A DNA stretch of 64,000 nucleotides, taken from contig NZ_JACJTQ010000003.1 in assembly GCF_014698735.1 (NCBI RefSeq), positions 124,001 to 188,000 of the forward strand. The letters are read 5' to 3'. The translations under genes and the position numbers were made by a program. Below, one piece after another: positions 18,994 to 27,449 of this stretch. Source of the stretch: Anabaena catenula FACHB-362 (GTDB lineage: Bacteria > Cyanobacteriota > Cyanobacteriia > Cyanobacteriales > Nostocaceae). Within the stretch, counting starts at the first letter, position 1. The number at the start of each line of letters is the position of its first letter. The notes beneath the pieces were generated by a model. The model was not told the DNA's origin and ran no database searches. It was given only the letters and a program-made list of their open reading frames with translations.

Positions 18994-19506
18994 TTAGTTA
19001 ACCGTTAAAGCGATAAAATGAATAGTTGCTGTATCAGCATCTTGGAAATATCTTTGCTTGATTGGTATTTTTTTTGTTATTTCTTCATGTTTGATAAGTT
19101 GATGATTTTCATCTTTAAAAATGAAACCTTTGGGAAACCTTGTTTCTTCTGGGTTGTGCCAAAAGGCATCTCTATCACAAATTTCCCAATTACCTGTTAA
19201 TTCTTCAAATCCTTCTAATTTAAATTGCTGTTCTTCTAATTTAAATTGCTGGTTACTAAGAATTAAAACTTCATAGCCAGTTTTATATTTTTTCCATCGC
19301 ATTTCACAGAGAGAATTAAAAACCTGTCCTTCTATTTCTCGTCTCTCAGCAGGTAAATATTGACAAATTCCACTCACACCATGAGAATAGCGTAAAAAGT
19401 AATAATTCTTTGGTAATTTAGCAATTTGGGTAATTAAATTATTGAGTTCATCCAATAATACAAATTGCCTGTGATATACATATCCTTTGATCATGTTGTC
19501 GTACAT
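18994..19506 (-). CDS. Csx19-like (TIGR03984-like) type III-D associated protein
   Basis: The 170-residue protein lies between two Cas7-type genes and overlaps the upstream one by 16 bp. It has no RAMP glycine loop. Its order of segments fits my recollection of the TIGR03984/Csx19 family of type III-D loci: an early FLRYSHGV strand, FNSLCEMRWKKYKTGYEVLIL in the middle, WEICDRDAFWHNPEETRFPKGF, then KQRYFQDADTATIHFIALT at the end. The assignment is from memory of pattern and context, not a search. A duplicated QQFKLEE/QQFKLEG segment near 107-120 looks like a small tandem duplication. Its role in the complex is unknown. Confidence 0.45.
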   Translation of the reverse strand: MYDNMIKGYVYHRQFVLLDELNNLITQIAKLPKNYYFLRYSHGVSGICQYLPAERREIEGQVFNSLCEMRWKKYKTGYEVLILSNQQFKLEEQQFKLEGFEELTGNWEICDRDAFWHNPEETRFPKGFIFKDENHQLIKHEEITKKIPIKQRYFQDADTATIHFIALTVN

Positions 19507-20453
19507 CCTAAAACCTCACCCCAAGAACGAACCGCACGCATAAATAAATCTTTCACACCTGCTTCTGTATCACCTTTCCATTTCATCTGTACACCAAAAC
19601 CTAAATCCATAGGTTCTGCACGGACTGGAGAATCTTGTCTATCGAATGTGAGAAAACCATAATTTTGTTCTAGTTGTAATTTTTCAGATGTATAAGATAA
19701 AAACTCACCAGCACCTAGTAAAAAAGTCCAATCCCATTCTTTATTGTTTCCTAATTGACGAATTTTTTTATTTTCATCATCTAATATACATCCCGGATAC
19801 TGTACTACAGCAGAATTATATTTAACTTGCACAGTTCCTAAACCGCGAGATTTAGCAAAACCTAAACCAAACCAACCATCATTTAAATCTCGTAATACTA
19901 AACCAATTAAACCTAACTGTGCAAGGGTAAAGTTTTTTAAATGTATTTTGGTTTTAAATTCTCCAGCAGTACACACTTGATAATTGAAGGGTCCGACAGC
20001 AACAGAACCAAAAACTCTGTCAATAGCTACACCATTCCGTTCTTCTAATCTCAATTGTTTGATATCAACTGGATGTGCGTCTTCAATACGAATGCGACTA
20101 GCGATAGAGGTATTACCAAAGATTTGGTCAGTAAATGAAGATTGTTTATAGATTTCGTGACTTGCTAAATCTTTAGGTAAATAATCACCTTTTATGGGGT
20201 CACTTGCCCATAATTTTTTTGTATTAGTATCACTTCCAACCGTGCGGACAATTCTTTCAGCATGAGCGCGAATAGCACCTTTTAAACTGCTTCCTGGTAA
20301 GTAAATTGACCATCCACCCTCATGAAATGTTCTAACAAATTCCATATCAGGATTTGTAGGGTCTGCACCTTCTTTTCCAGATTTGATGAGAATTGGTCCA
20401 TCGGGAATGATGGTTAAATCTATGGTGCAGTGATTAACAAATTTCTTGTGCAT
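19491..20453 (-). CDS. Type III Cas7-like RAMP protein (Csm3-type)
   Basis: The 320-residue RAMP protein has a Cas7 signature PGSSLKGAIRAHAERIVRT, a central EERNGVAIDRVFGSVAVGPFNYQ segment and a late SRGLGTVQVKY glycine loop. D36 in NPDMEFVRT sits where the RNA-cleaving aspartate of Csm3 is expected. The predicted role is backbone subunit binding crRNA and cutting target RNA at 6-nt steps. The gene overlaps the Csx19-like gene. It is separated from the upstream Cas7 gene by 123 bp filled with four palindromes, the only sizeable gap in this operon. Confidence 0.8.
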   Translation of the reverse strand: MHKKFVNHCTIDLTIIPDGPILIKSGKEGADPTNPDMEFVRTFHEGGWSIYLPGSSLKGAIRAHAERIVRTVGSDTNTKKLWASDPIKGDYLPKDLASHEIYKQSSFTDQIFGNTSIASRIRIEDAHPVDIKQLRLEERNGVAIDRVFGSVAVGPFNYQVCTAGEFKTKIHLKNFTLAQLGLIGLVLRDLNDGWFGLGFAKSRGLGTVQVKYNSAVVQYPGCILDDENKKIRQLGNNKEWDWTFLLGAGEFLSYTSEKLQLEQNYGFLTFDRQDSPVRAEPMDLGFGVQMKWKGDTEAGVKDLFMRAVRSWGEVLGCTTT

Positions 20454-20487
20454 AATTTTCAGTTGAGAATGTCAAGTTTATAGCCCA

Positions 20488-20601
20488 CCTCAGAATGAAT
20501 TCTGAGGCTAATAGCGGAAGTCGTCTCAAGACGACTATTGTCTATAGATTCAGTCCGTTTTAACGGACTTTTGCTATTAGCCCGGAACTTCAGTTCTGGG
20601 C
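20488..20601. repeat. Four-hairpin palindromic element inside the cas operon
   Basis: There are four short palindromes in a row: 20488-20507 (9-bp stem, CCTCAGAAT arm), 20519-20536 (AGTCGTCT arm), 20552-20569 (AGTCCGTT arm) and 20580-20601 (GCCCGGAAC arm, one mismatch). Loops are 2-4 bases. The last hairpin lies inside the 3' end of the neighbouring Cas7 gene and encodes its final residues. Compact hairpin strings like this are known as dispersed intergenic repeats in Nostoc-type genomes. In RNA they could stabilise or attenuate the operon transcript. Confidence 0.8.
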
Positions 20602-21440
20602 GGGTGATTGGGTATATTTTCCCTTAAACGTTTGATAAGTGCTTTAGTCCAAACATCTTTAAAATCGTTAGCATCTTGATAAATAGGTAATTTATCTCCT
20701 ATTTTACTATTAACTAATTCTGTCAAATAAGTTAATAATTTTTCTGGATTATTATTAACATCAAGCCAATCCATTTTCTCTATATCTAGTTTAACAACTC
20801 CCAAACCGCGAGAACGTCCACCACCAAGGGGAATTTGTTCTGTTTCAAATTGATGTAACCCAATCATTAATAATCCCAATTCCCAAGGTTCTGCGTTTTC
20901 CACCACTGCACGAAATTCAAACTGTGTACTAGCTGGTACTACTTGAAAATCATAAAGTTTACCATCTGCTGCGGTTTCGGTGTCTCGGTCAATTGATACT
21001 CCGTCTCGTTCTTGATATTGTCCAAACCAGGTGTCAGGTAGTACGATTAAATCGCGGACTTGAAATTTACTTGCTATCCAGGGAGAACCGAATAAACGAG
21101 ATATTAAATCTGTTTTTTTAATGATTTCTTCAGTTAAAAGCTGGTCATTATCAAAACTTTCTTTTAATTCTTTCATCTGTTGAGATGTAATTGACCACTC
21201 TTCTTGAATTGCTGGGTTAGCTGCAAATTTATCATCAATTCCTCTGAGGAAACTTTCAAGACGGGATCTTAATGCACCTTTGAAGCTTGAACCTGGTATT
21301 AATGGTTGTCCTAATGCGTCTTTGATGACGGGTAAATCTGTTCCTATGGGTTCGGTGGAACGTCCTGCACTAATGCGTAATGCGGTGATTGTGGTGAGTT
21401 TACCTGTGATTTCTAGGCGGTTTTTGAATGTGTCGAACAT
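20577..21440 (-). CDS. Type III Cas7 RAMP protein (Csm3-type) with repeat-encoded C-terminus
   Basis: The 287-residue protein is a canonical Cas7. It has IPGSSFKGALRSRLESFLRG after the catalytic-type D35 (GTDLPVIKD), RDGVSIDRDTETA in the middle and LGGGRSRGLGVVKLDI as the glycine loop. It should be a backbone subunit that cuts the target RNA. The last residues (PPRTEVPG) and the region up to the TAA lie in the first hairpin of the palindromic element (20580-20601), so the native C-terminus appears replaced. It lies 20 bp after the CARF-RelE gene. Confidence 0.85.
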   Translation of the reverse strand: MFDTFKNRLEITGKLTTITALRISAGRSTEPIGTDLPVIKDALGQPLIPGSSFKGALRSRLESFLRGIDDKFAANPAIQEEWSITSQQMKELKESFDNDQLLTEEIIKKTDLISRLFGSPWIASKFQVRDLIVLPDTWFGQYQERDGVSIDRDTETAADGKLYDFQVVPASTQFEFRAVVENAEPWELGLLMIGLHQFETEQIPLGGGRSRGLGVVKLDIEKMDWLDVNNNPEKLLTYLTELVNSKIGDKLPIYQDANDFKDVWTKALIKRLRENIPNHPPRTEVPG

Positions 21441-21460
21441 AATTTAATTATCCTATTAGT

Positions 21461-22606
21461 TTAATTAGTCTCTTTTGTTTCAACATAATCATGTGTTCCA
21501 TAATGTCGCAATTTTAATCTTCCATTTACAACTTTACAGCTAATACGAAATTGTATTCCCACATAAAAATGATCAATACCTTCCTTATCTTTTGCACCCT
21601 GATAAGCATAATAACTAACAGTCTTTCCTAAAACTCTTGTATCTCCATTTGATTCTTCAAATTGATATGAGACTTTAGCTAGAGTTTCTTGCAGCTTTAC
21701 TCTGTGTTGTGGATCATTAATAGATTTATAATCTTTGCGAAATGTGTCGTCATAATCTATTTTTGGAAAATCTAATAAGTCTGATGATAAAAATTTATCT
21801 TTGCACTGATGCCAAATTAGTTGTCCCCAATTAGAAATTGTAATCTTTCCATCAATTTCTGCGACTAATGCTTCTTCAATTTTTTCAGTTAGCGAAGGAG
21901 ATAAACTTGCACCTGCATTTAACAAAGCCAAATTGACTTGGTGTTTTTTCACTCGTTCATAATCTACAGTAATTGGCAATCTAGGAATAGTAATTAGACT
22001 AGATGATGAACCCTCAAATACATATATAATTTTATCAGCATAAAACATACCGATAGTATTCATACATCCTTGAATTGCTTTAAAACCACCAACTAAATTA
22101 AAGTAGATATCATAACCATCTTTTTTAGCTTCTTTATATTTCTTTGAAAGCCAATCTATTAAATCATCAATTCCTGGTTTGAATTTTGAAGTATTTTTTA
22201 CAGAAAGCTCATAAGGTGTATATATCTCAATACAATTAATTTTTTTATTTAAAAAACCTTGAATTATTTTTGCTGTAATTTGACCTTGTGCAGTATCCGT
22301 AGTTATTAACCAGTGATAATCTAGTTTACCATTATCAACGTTATCTTCATAGAGGCTATAGATGCCATTTAATTCTGCGCTTGCTTCTTTTATCTCTAAA
22401 GTATTACCACTTTTCAGTTGTTCTTCTGCTCTACTTGTGAGTTCTGAAAGAATATCTATAATTTCTGGAGATGATTGTTTAATTTGCTCGTCTGTTAAAT
22501 GAGCAGTTTTATCTAACAATTCTTTCCAATTCTTTGGGTCTGCTTTTTGGCGAATTTGATTAGTAAGTAAACTTGTTCCGACTGTTGATACCACAAAACG
22601 ATACAT
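21461..22606 (-). CDS. CARF-RelE fusion, Cami1-like cyclic-oligoadenylate-activated mRNA interferase
   Basis: The 381-residue protein begins with a CARF domain of the Cas_APE2256/TIGR02619 type: STVGTSLLTN at 7-16, DTAQGQ in the middle and NLVGGFKAIQGCMNTIGMFYAD as the second ligand motif. The C-terminal part, from about residue 255, resembles a RelE/HigB toxin: DTFRKDYKSI, a helical pair, then HFYVGIQFRISCKVVNGRLKLRHYGTHDYVE with several basic and aromatic residues. Established knowledge: Cami1 is a CARF-RelE ribosome-dependent RNase activated by cyclic tetra-adenylate in type III immunity. By domain order and locus this is a candidate homologue. RelE assignment is by pattern only. Confidence 0.7.
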   Translation of the reverse strand: MYRFVVSTVGTSLLTNQIRQKADPKNWKELLDKTAHLTDEQIKQSSPEIIDILSELTSRAEEQLKSGNTLEIKEASAELNGIYSLYEDNVDNGKLDYHWLITTDTAQGQITAKIIQGFLNKKINCIEIYTPYELSVKNTSKFKPGIDDLIDWLSKKYKEAKKDGYDIYFNLVGGFKAIQGCMNTIGMFYADKIIYVFEGSSSSLITIPRLPITVDYERVKKHQVNLALLNAGASLSPSLTEKIEEALVAEIDGKITISNWGQLIWHQCKDKFLSSDLLDFPKIDYDDTFRKDYKSINDPQHRVKLQETLAKVSYQFEESNGDTRVLGKTVSYYAYQGAKDKEGIDHFYVGIQFRISCKVVNGRLKLRHYGTHDYVETKETN

Positions 22607-22638
22607 ATTTAAAATCCTCTTACTTGTATGTAAATAGT

Positions 22639-23145
22639 TTACTTGTTTAAATTGAGTTCACCAACTGAGGCTGTATGTTCTCTTGCTAAATAGCCTAGAT
22701 ATAGCTGCACAAGTTTCATATGAATATGTTTTATCAATTGATGCTGGTTATTCTTATCCTCTATATACGGCTCTAAATTATGACCTTTGGGAATACATTT
22801 TTGTACATTTTTTACTATTAATTCTGCATCTTGCTTCAGATCATCTAGTTCTTTAACTAAAGCTACTGCAAATATTTCTTGATCTTTAGGAGTCGTCCAA
22901 ATAGGACTTGAACCACTTCTACCAATTTGGTAACGAATATAATTTTTGATGACTTCTAGAGAAGAACTAGAATCAACAGAAACACCAAGTACATTTCTAA
23001 ATGGTGATTTTTTATCTTTTCCTGCTATTGCAAATTTTTTTGATAGTTCTCCCATTTTTCGGATAATCTCATCCATCTGATTGGTGATACCTTTTTCAAC
23101 TCTTAAAGCAAGTTGTTCTTTTAATACATTAGTTAACTCAATCAT
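22639..23145 (-). CDS. Unknown type III CRISPR operon protein (helical, 168 aa)
   Basis: The gene lies between csx10 (two-base gap) and the CARF-RelE gene (32 bp), so it is firmly in the operon. The protein is predicted mostly helical and basic, with an IRYQIGRSGSSPIW stretch in the middle and a LVQLYLGYLAREHTAS helix near the end. It has no RAMP loop, CARF or nuclease motif that I can see. It could be a second helical small subunit or an accessory factor for the neighbouring effector. I do not recognise the family. Confidence 0.6.
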   Translation of the reverse strand: MIELTNVLKEQLALRVEKGITNQMDEIIRKMGELSKKFAIAGKDKKSPFRNVLGVSVDSSSSLEVIKNYIRYQIGRSGSSPIWTTPKDQEIFAVALVKELDDLKQDAELIVKNVQKCIPKGHNLEPYIEDKNNQHQLIKHIHMKLVQLYLGYLAREHTASVGELNLNK

Positions 23146-23147
23146 TT

Positions 23148-24395
23148 TTAAACAGCTTCCTCTCTTAATACATTATGAAATTCATTGCAAATTTGTACTT
23201 GTCCAAAACCTTCGGAAGTGCGATCGCCTATTCCATAAATTTCCAAGTCTTCCCAAGCCTTTAACCACAACTCTTTATTATCTGTACTAAATAAATACAC
23301 ACCTCCTCTATTTGTTACTAACTCTACATCTTTCATTAAACCCCAAGCGGTATTCCAACCAGAACGGTAATCATAACTGCTATAAGCAGAATGAAGTTCT
23401 AAAGATGAATCATTCACCCCTGTAAGCTGTTGTAGCATTGCTTCAGAAATGACCGTTGTATGTTGCCAATTTTCTGTTAAAATCGCATCTGCCTGTAAAT
23501 CAATTGTGAAATGAATTCTATCGTTTTGTATTTCTGATATCGTACCAAATATATTACCCCATTCATTCCATCTTGTACGTAATCCCACATTAAATTTATT
23601 AATACGTTCATCTAAATTTAAATGAATATCACTTGCTTTTTTAGCTGTTATTTTTACTTTTCCTAAACCTCTTGAATTTGCACCCCCTAAACGAAAGTTA
23701 TCTTGATGATTATGAAGAAATGTGTAAAGAGAATCTGCTAAATCATTGGGTACTAAAATTTTACTTGTATATGTTACAGGTTGGTTTTTTTGTTCTTTTG
23801 ATTCGTTCAACACTTCAATACTGTAAAGTACCCGTTCTTCAGAAGCAGCACGACGGCGATTGATACCGACTCTGGTTAATAAACGAGTTTTTGCAGATGC
23901 ACTATAGTATTCATCATTATGTTCAGCATAAAAGCCACTAAAACTATCTACTCTTTCACCATAAGTAGTTTTTTCTGTTGGACAATTTGGATCATAGATT
24001 TGATTATAATTTTCAGCACAAAATCTGTCTATTAAAGTATCAAAGACACCATTTTTATCTGTTTCTTCTGATTTAAACCCTGAGTCTCGTTTAGAACTGA
24101 GTACAGTAGCGGGTAACACTCCAACATTATTTTTAATGATATGAAAATCATCAATTTTTAAATTCCCTGGATAAGCATTTTGAAAAATTGCTGGATTTTC
24201 ACTCAAAAATAATTTATAAAAATCATCACCTTCTTCAATTTCTTGATTTGCTTCTTTTAATATCTGACTAGCAACAGCACCACGAATTGCTGAACCAGGA
24301 ATAAAAGTTTCAGCTTCACTTATATTTCCTCCTGGTTTTTTACGTCCAATTGCTAAAGGAGATAAAGCTTTAATTTCTAATTCAATTTCTTTCAT
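23148..24395 (-). CDS. csx10: Csx10-family RAMP protein (Cas5-like subunit of type III-D)
   Basis: The 415-residue RAMP protein has the Csx10 pattern: an N-terminal ELEIKALSPLAIGRKKPGG strand pair, then ETFIPGSAIRGAVASQIL (about 29-46), NRRRAASEERVLYS in the middle, a LGGANSRGLGKVKI loop and a C-terminal second ferredoxin-like half ending GDRTSEGFGQVQI. Csx10 marks type III-D loci and is placed at the crRNA 5' handle like Cas5/Csm4. The gene overlaps the upstream Cas7 gene by 14 bp and is followed two bases later by the unknown 168-residue gene. Confidence 0.78.
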   Translation of the reverse strand: MKEIELEIKALSPLAIGRKKPGGNISEAETFIPGSAIRGAVASQILKEANQEIEEGDDFYKLFLSENPAIFQNAYPGNLKIDDFHIIKNNVGVLPATVLSSKRDSGFKSEETDKNGVFDTLIDRFCAENYNQIYDPNCPTEKTTYGERVDSFSGFYAEHNDEYYSASAKTRLLTRVGINRRRAASEERVLYSIEVLNESKEQKNQPVTYTSKILVPNDLADSLYTFLHNHQDNFRLGGANSRGLGKVKITAKKASDIHLNLDERINKFNVGLRTRWNEWGNIFGTISEIQNDRIHFTIDLQADAILTENWQHTTVISEAMLQQLTGVNDSSLELHSAYSSYDYRSGWNTAWGLMKDVELVTNRGGVYLFSTDNKELWLKAWEDLEIYGIGDRTSEGFGQVQICNEFHNVLREEAV

Positions 24396-25104
24396 TATTT
24401 TCCACTCCTTTAGCTAAAAATTCCCATGCTTTTGCTTCTATTGGTAAATTAGGTAATTCCCAAGTTAACCAACCTAAACCAGCTGATTTACTCCCACCTA
24501 AAGCGTTAATATGTCGTAATCCTGCTAAAATTAGTGGACTTGCATAATTTGGAACATTTGATAAATAAATATTTCCTGTAAATCTCAGTTTTGTATTTGC
24601 AGGTGATGTTTCTAAAAAGTAAAGTTTACTTTCTTCCGCAGTGCGACGACGACGGTTAATAGTGACACCAGGACGAATAATTTCTGGTAAATTTTCTGCA
24701 TCTTCTTCGCAAATTAAATCATCAAACATAATGCGAGAAGGTAAAACAGGATTTCCAAATATTTGACAAACTAAACAATGATGGTTTTTATCATCTTCTG
24801 ATATTTGATATTCTTCTCTGGCAAAATTACCATCTAAACCTGCTCTTTGTGGACACATACTTTGCGGGTTGGGAGAACAGCAAATATCCCATTTTAAACC
24901 TCTGGCAATTTTCTCACATTCATGGCGTAAACGTCCTTTTAATTGTGAAGCGGGAATGAGTAAATTTCTTTCTGCGTTGCGAACAATGGGTTTATCTGCG
25001 AGTGAACCAGAAGAACCACCAGCACCAATACATAAAGCTGTATCAATGATAGCTGTAATGGGATAGGTTTGAATTGAGTTAGATAGTTGTTCTAATTTAA
25101 TCAT
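24382..25104 (-). CDS. Type III Cas7 RAMP protein (Csm3-type, zinc-motif variant)
   Basis: The 240-residue Cas7 has IPASQLKGRLRHECEKIARGL after the catalytic-type D37 (SLADKPIVRN) and a C-terminal LGGSKSAGLGWLTWEL loop. A CCSPNPQSMCPQRAG stretch plus HHCLVCQIFG gives four or more cysteines and a histidine that could bind zinc, as in Csm3 and Cmr4 relatives. NRRRRTAEESKLYFLE is the usual central segment. It overlaps cas10 by four bases (ATGA) and csx10 by 14 bp. It is expected to form backbone and cut target RNA. Confidence 0.83.
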   Translation of the reverse strand: MIKLEQLSNSIQTYPITAIIDTALCIGAGGSSGSLADKPIVRNAERNLLIPASQLKGRLRHECEKIARGLKWDICCSPNPQSMCPQRAGLDGNFAREEYQISEDDKNHHCLVCQIFGNPVLPSRIMFDDLICEEDAENLPEIIRPGVTINRRRRTAEESKLYFLETSPANTKLRFTGNIYLSNVPNYASPLILAGLRHINALGGSKSAGLGWLTWELPNLPIEAKAWEFLAKGVENNERN

Positions 25105-27449
25105 GACTCAACCTCCGCAGTTAAAATTGCTGATTCTTCATCTTCTGATGATTTTACAAACTCATAGATATCAACCATATCTCGCCAAATTGTTTCATAA
25201 GTTTTTTCTTCTTTATCATACATCCAAGGTGCTAAATTACCTTTATTCGTATCATCTTTAGGTAAACACCAAACATCTTCAAAATTGGTTTTTAGTTCTT
25301 TTTGTCCTTGCTTCAGTCTCACGCGAAAATAACGATAATTAAGAATTGCTGTATGTTTACCACGTTCCAATAAACTACGAATTTGGTAAAGTTGTGATTT
25401 AGGAAATTTGGCTTTCTTCAATGCTGAAATTGATTTAAGTAATCCCCCTAATTCATGTAGAGTATAAGGTGCAGCGTATAGTTTTAATTTGGGGGAAGTT
25501 TCTATAGTTAAAGCTTCAGTGCGAAAATCTTTTACATTGGATGCAATCATTGTCACAGATTTTAGTGTTAAAAAGTCTACTGTTCCCCCGTAATAACCTA
25601 CTTTCTTCAATTTTTTAGCTCGTTCTTTGGCAGTTTTTAGTAACTGTTCTGTTAAGTCTTGGGCGTAGTAAATGGGTGTATTAACAGCAGTAATCAAAAC
25701 ACCGATGGATGTACTAAGTTCACATTCTGATCGTTTGGCTGTTGCTGGTTGGTAGCGGTGAATTTTGTGTGGTTCAAATGGTTTATCAAATTTGAGTTGA
25801 TAATTACCTAAAATGCGCTTTTCTCTTTCTTGAATTTGAATTTCCGCTAATTCAATTTTCTTGATTAAAATTTCTTCAAATCTCTCAGCTATCATTTGAG
25901 AAATTTCTAAGGCTTTATTTGCAGGTACAACAATTAAAATGTCATCACCACCAATAGTAATTATTTCAAAAGGATGAATTATATCACCATTTTCTAGTTC
26001 TGATTCTTCATCATTTAAATTTTTGAGTGTGTGGGGGTGCAAGTTTTCAGCTAATGCTTGATAAACAGCATATCGTGTCGCTAAGTCCACATCTCGACTA
26101 AATTCTTTGTGTTTCTCTGGTTTCCGAATTTTTTGGATATATCCACCCATGTTATTACCGTCAGCATAGATATAACCGATAAAACCTTTACTAGCATTAC
26201 TAACATGAGTCAGAGTTTGAGCTATTTTTACATCACTGGGTTTTACACCTGCTTCTAAATTTGCATAGTATTTAGTTTTATAAGTAGGATTTTCACTGAG
26301 AAATTCATTAAATCTATCTACCCAACTTTCAACTATGCCTCTACGCCATTCCAACTGGGAATTAATATACCATTGTGGTTCTTTTGGATCACCATCTTTA
26401 GCCCTATCACCAAAAAGATATTTTCTAACTGATGCTTCGGAAAAGTTTACTTCTCTACCTTCTTTGTTTATTTGTAAAATAGCAGAACGGTTTTCTACTC
26501 CATCTCTGACTAAATAAGGATGGGTTTCAAGCATAGGTGGATAACGGCGGGTGGTTTTACGTCCAGGAATATCATTACCGCTACGACGTTGATTAAATAA
26601 AACCGCTAATTTGGTAGTTATTTCATTAAAGCTTTTACGGGTTTTAAATACTTCTAACTGTTCCTGGTCATTTTTGGGATATCCAAAATAAGCCTGAACT
26701 ATTGGTTTCTTGTAATTCTGATGATACCAATCTAACCAAGGTGTCTCTTCTATCTTTTCTTTGAGTAGACCAAACCGAATTTCTAATAATCTAAATCTAT
26801 CACCAACTGCACAGGAATTAGCTGTTAATGTTTCTGTAGTATAGCGTTTCTCAATAGCATCAGCTAATTCATGAATATAAGCAGCAGGACAAAAAGCAAG
26901 AATATTTCCACCTGTTGAATATATGATGAGTTCGGGAATGAGAACTTCTGATAATTTATAATCTTGATTAAAGTTTTCGTTCAACCATTGTTTAACTTCG
27001 TTACATTGAATACTGTACTTGTTTTTTTCGTCCTTTTTATCTGATTCTGATTGGTATGTTTTATTAAAAAATGCTGGTAAATCAATTATATTAATTCTAT
27101 CTAACAAACCTGATGCACCACGAATTTCTTGAATTTTTGATGATTCAAAAACATACTGTTTAACTTTAGTTACACCACCATAAACCAAACCAATTTTAGT
27201 ATTTGGATTCCATAAATTAGAATATTTCTGCTTTAACTCGTCCAGAGTTGGCGGAAAATAATCATCTGGAATACCTTGAAATTCCCTAACCTGTTCAACA
27301 ATTTCTCTAACCGCTTCTGGTACATCTCTCCCATTATTCAAAGCCTCCCGCATTTCCTGTAAAACAGAAATATCAAACTGCGGTTGACGTTCATTACCCC
27401 AAGCTAGACACCAAGCGATCGCAATACTAATAGAATTCATCTTATCCAT
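25101..27449 (-). CDS. cas10: Cas10, type III large subunit with intact GGDD palm and no visible HD domain
   Basis: The 782-residue protein contains the Cas10 palm with GGDD at 500-503 (ITIGGDDILIVVP) and an upstream YIYADGNNMGGYI metal/nucleotide motif near 423-435. The C-terminal helical domain follows. The N-terminal region lacks an evident HD dyad, so single-stranded DNase activity is not expected; loss of HD is typical of type III-D. The intact GGDD predicts synthesis of cyclic oligoadenylate on target binding. It overlaps csx3-AAA by eight bases and the next cas7 by four, so translation is coupled. A Cys-poor RRYPPMLETHPYLV segment precedes the palm. Confidence 0.9.
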   Translation of the reverse strand: MDKMNSISIAIAWCLAWGNERQPQFDISVLQEMREALNNGRDVPEAVREIVEQVREFQGIPDDYFPPTLDELKQKYSNLWNPNTKIGLVYGGVTKVKQYVFESSKIQEIRGASGLLDRINIIDLPAFFNKTYQSESDKKDEKNKYSIQCNEVKQWLNENFNQDYKLSEVLIPELIIYSTGGNILAFCPAAYIHELADAIEKRYTTETLTANSCAVGDRFRLLEIRFGLLKEKIEETPWLDWYHQNYKKPIVQAYFGYPKNDQEQLEVFKTRKSFNEITTKLAVLFNQRRSGNDIPGRKTTRRYPPMLETHPYLVRDGVENRSAILQINKEGREVNFSEASVRKYLFGDRAKDGDPKEPQWYINSQLEWRRGIVESWVDRFNEFLSENPTYKTKYYANLEAGVKPSDVKIAQTLTHVSNASKGFIGYIYADGNNMGGYIQKIRKPEKHKEFSRDVDLATRYAVYQALAENLHPHTLKNLNDEESELENGDIIHPFEIITIGGDDILIVVPANKALEISQMIAERFEEILIKKIELAEIQIQEREKRILGNYQLKFDKPFEPHKIHRYQPATAKRSECELSTSIGVLITAVNTPIYYAQDLTEQLLKTAKERAKKLKKVGYYGGTVDFLTLKSVTMIASNVKDFRTEALTIETSPKLKLYAAPYTLHELGGLLKSISALKKAKFPKSQLYQIRSLLERGKHTAILNYRYFRVRLKQGQKELKTNFEDVWCLPKDDTNKGNLAPWMYDKEEKTYETIWRDMVDIYEFVKSSEDEESAILTAEVES

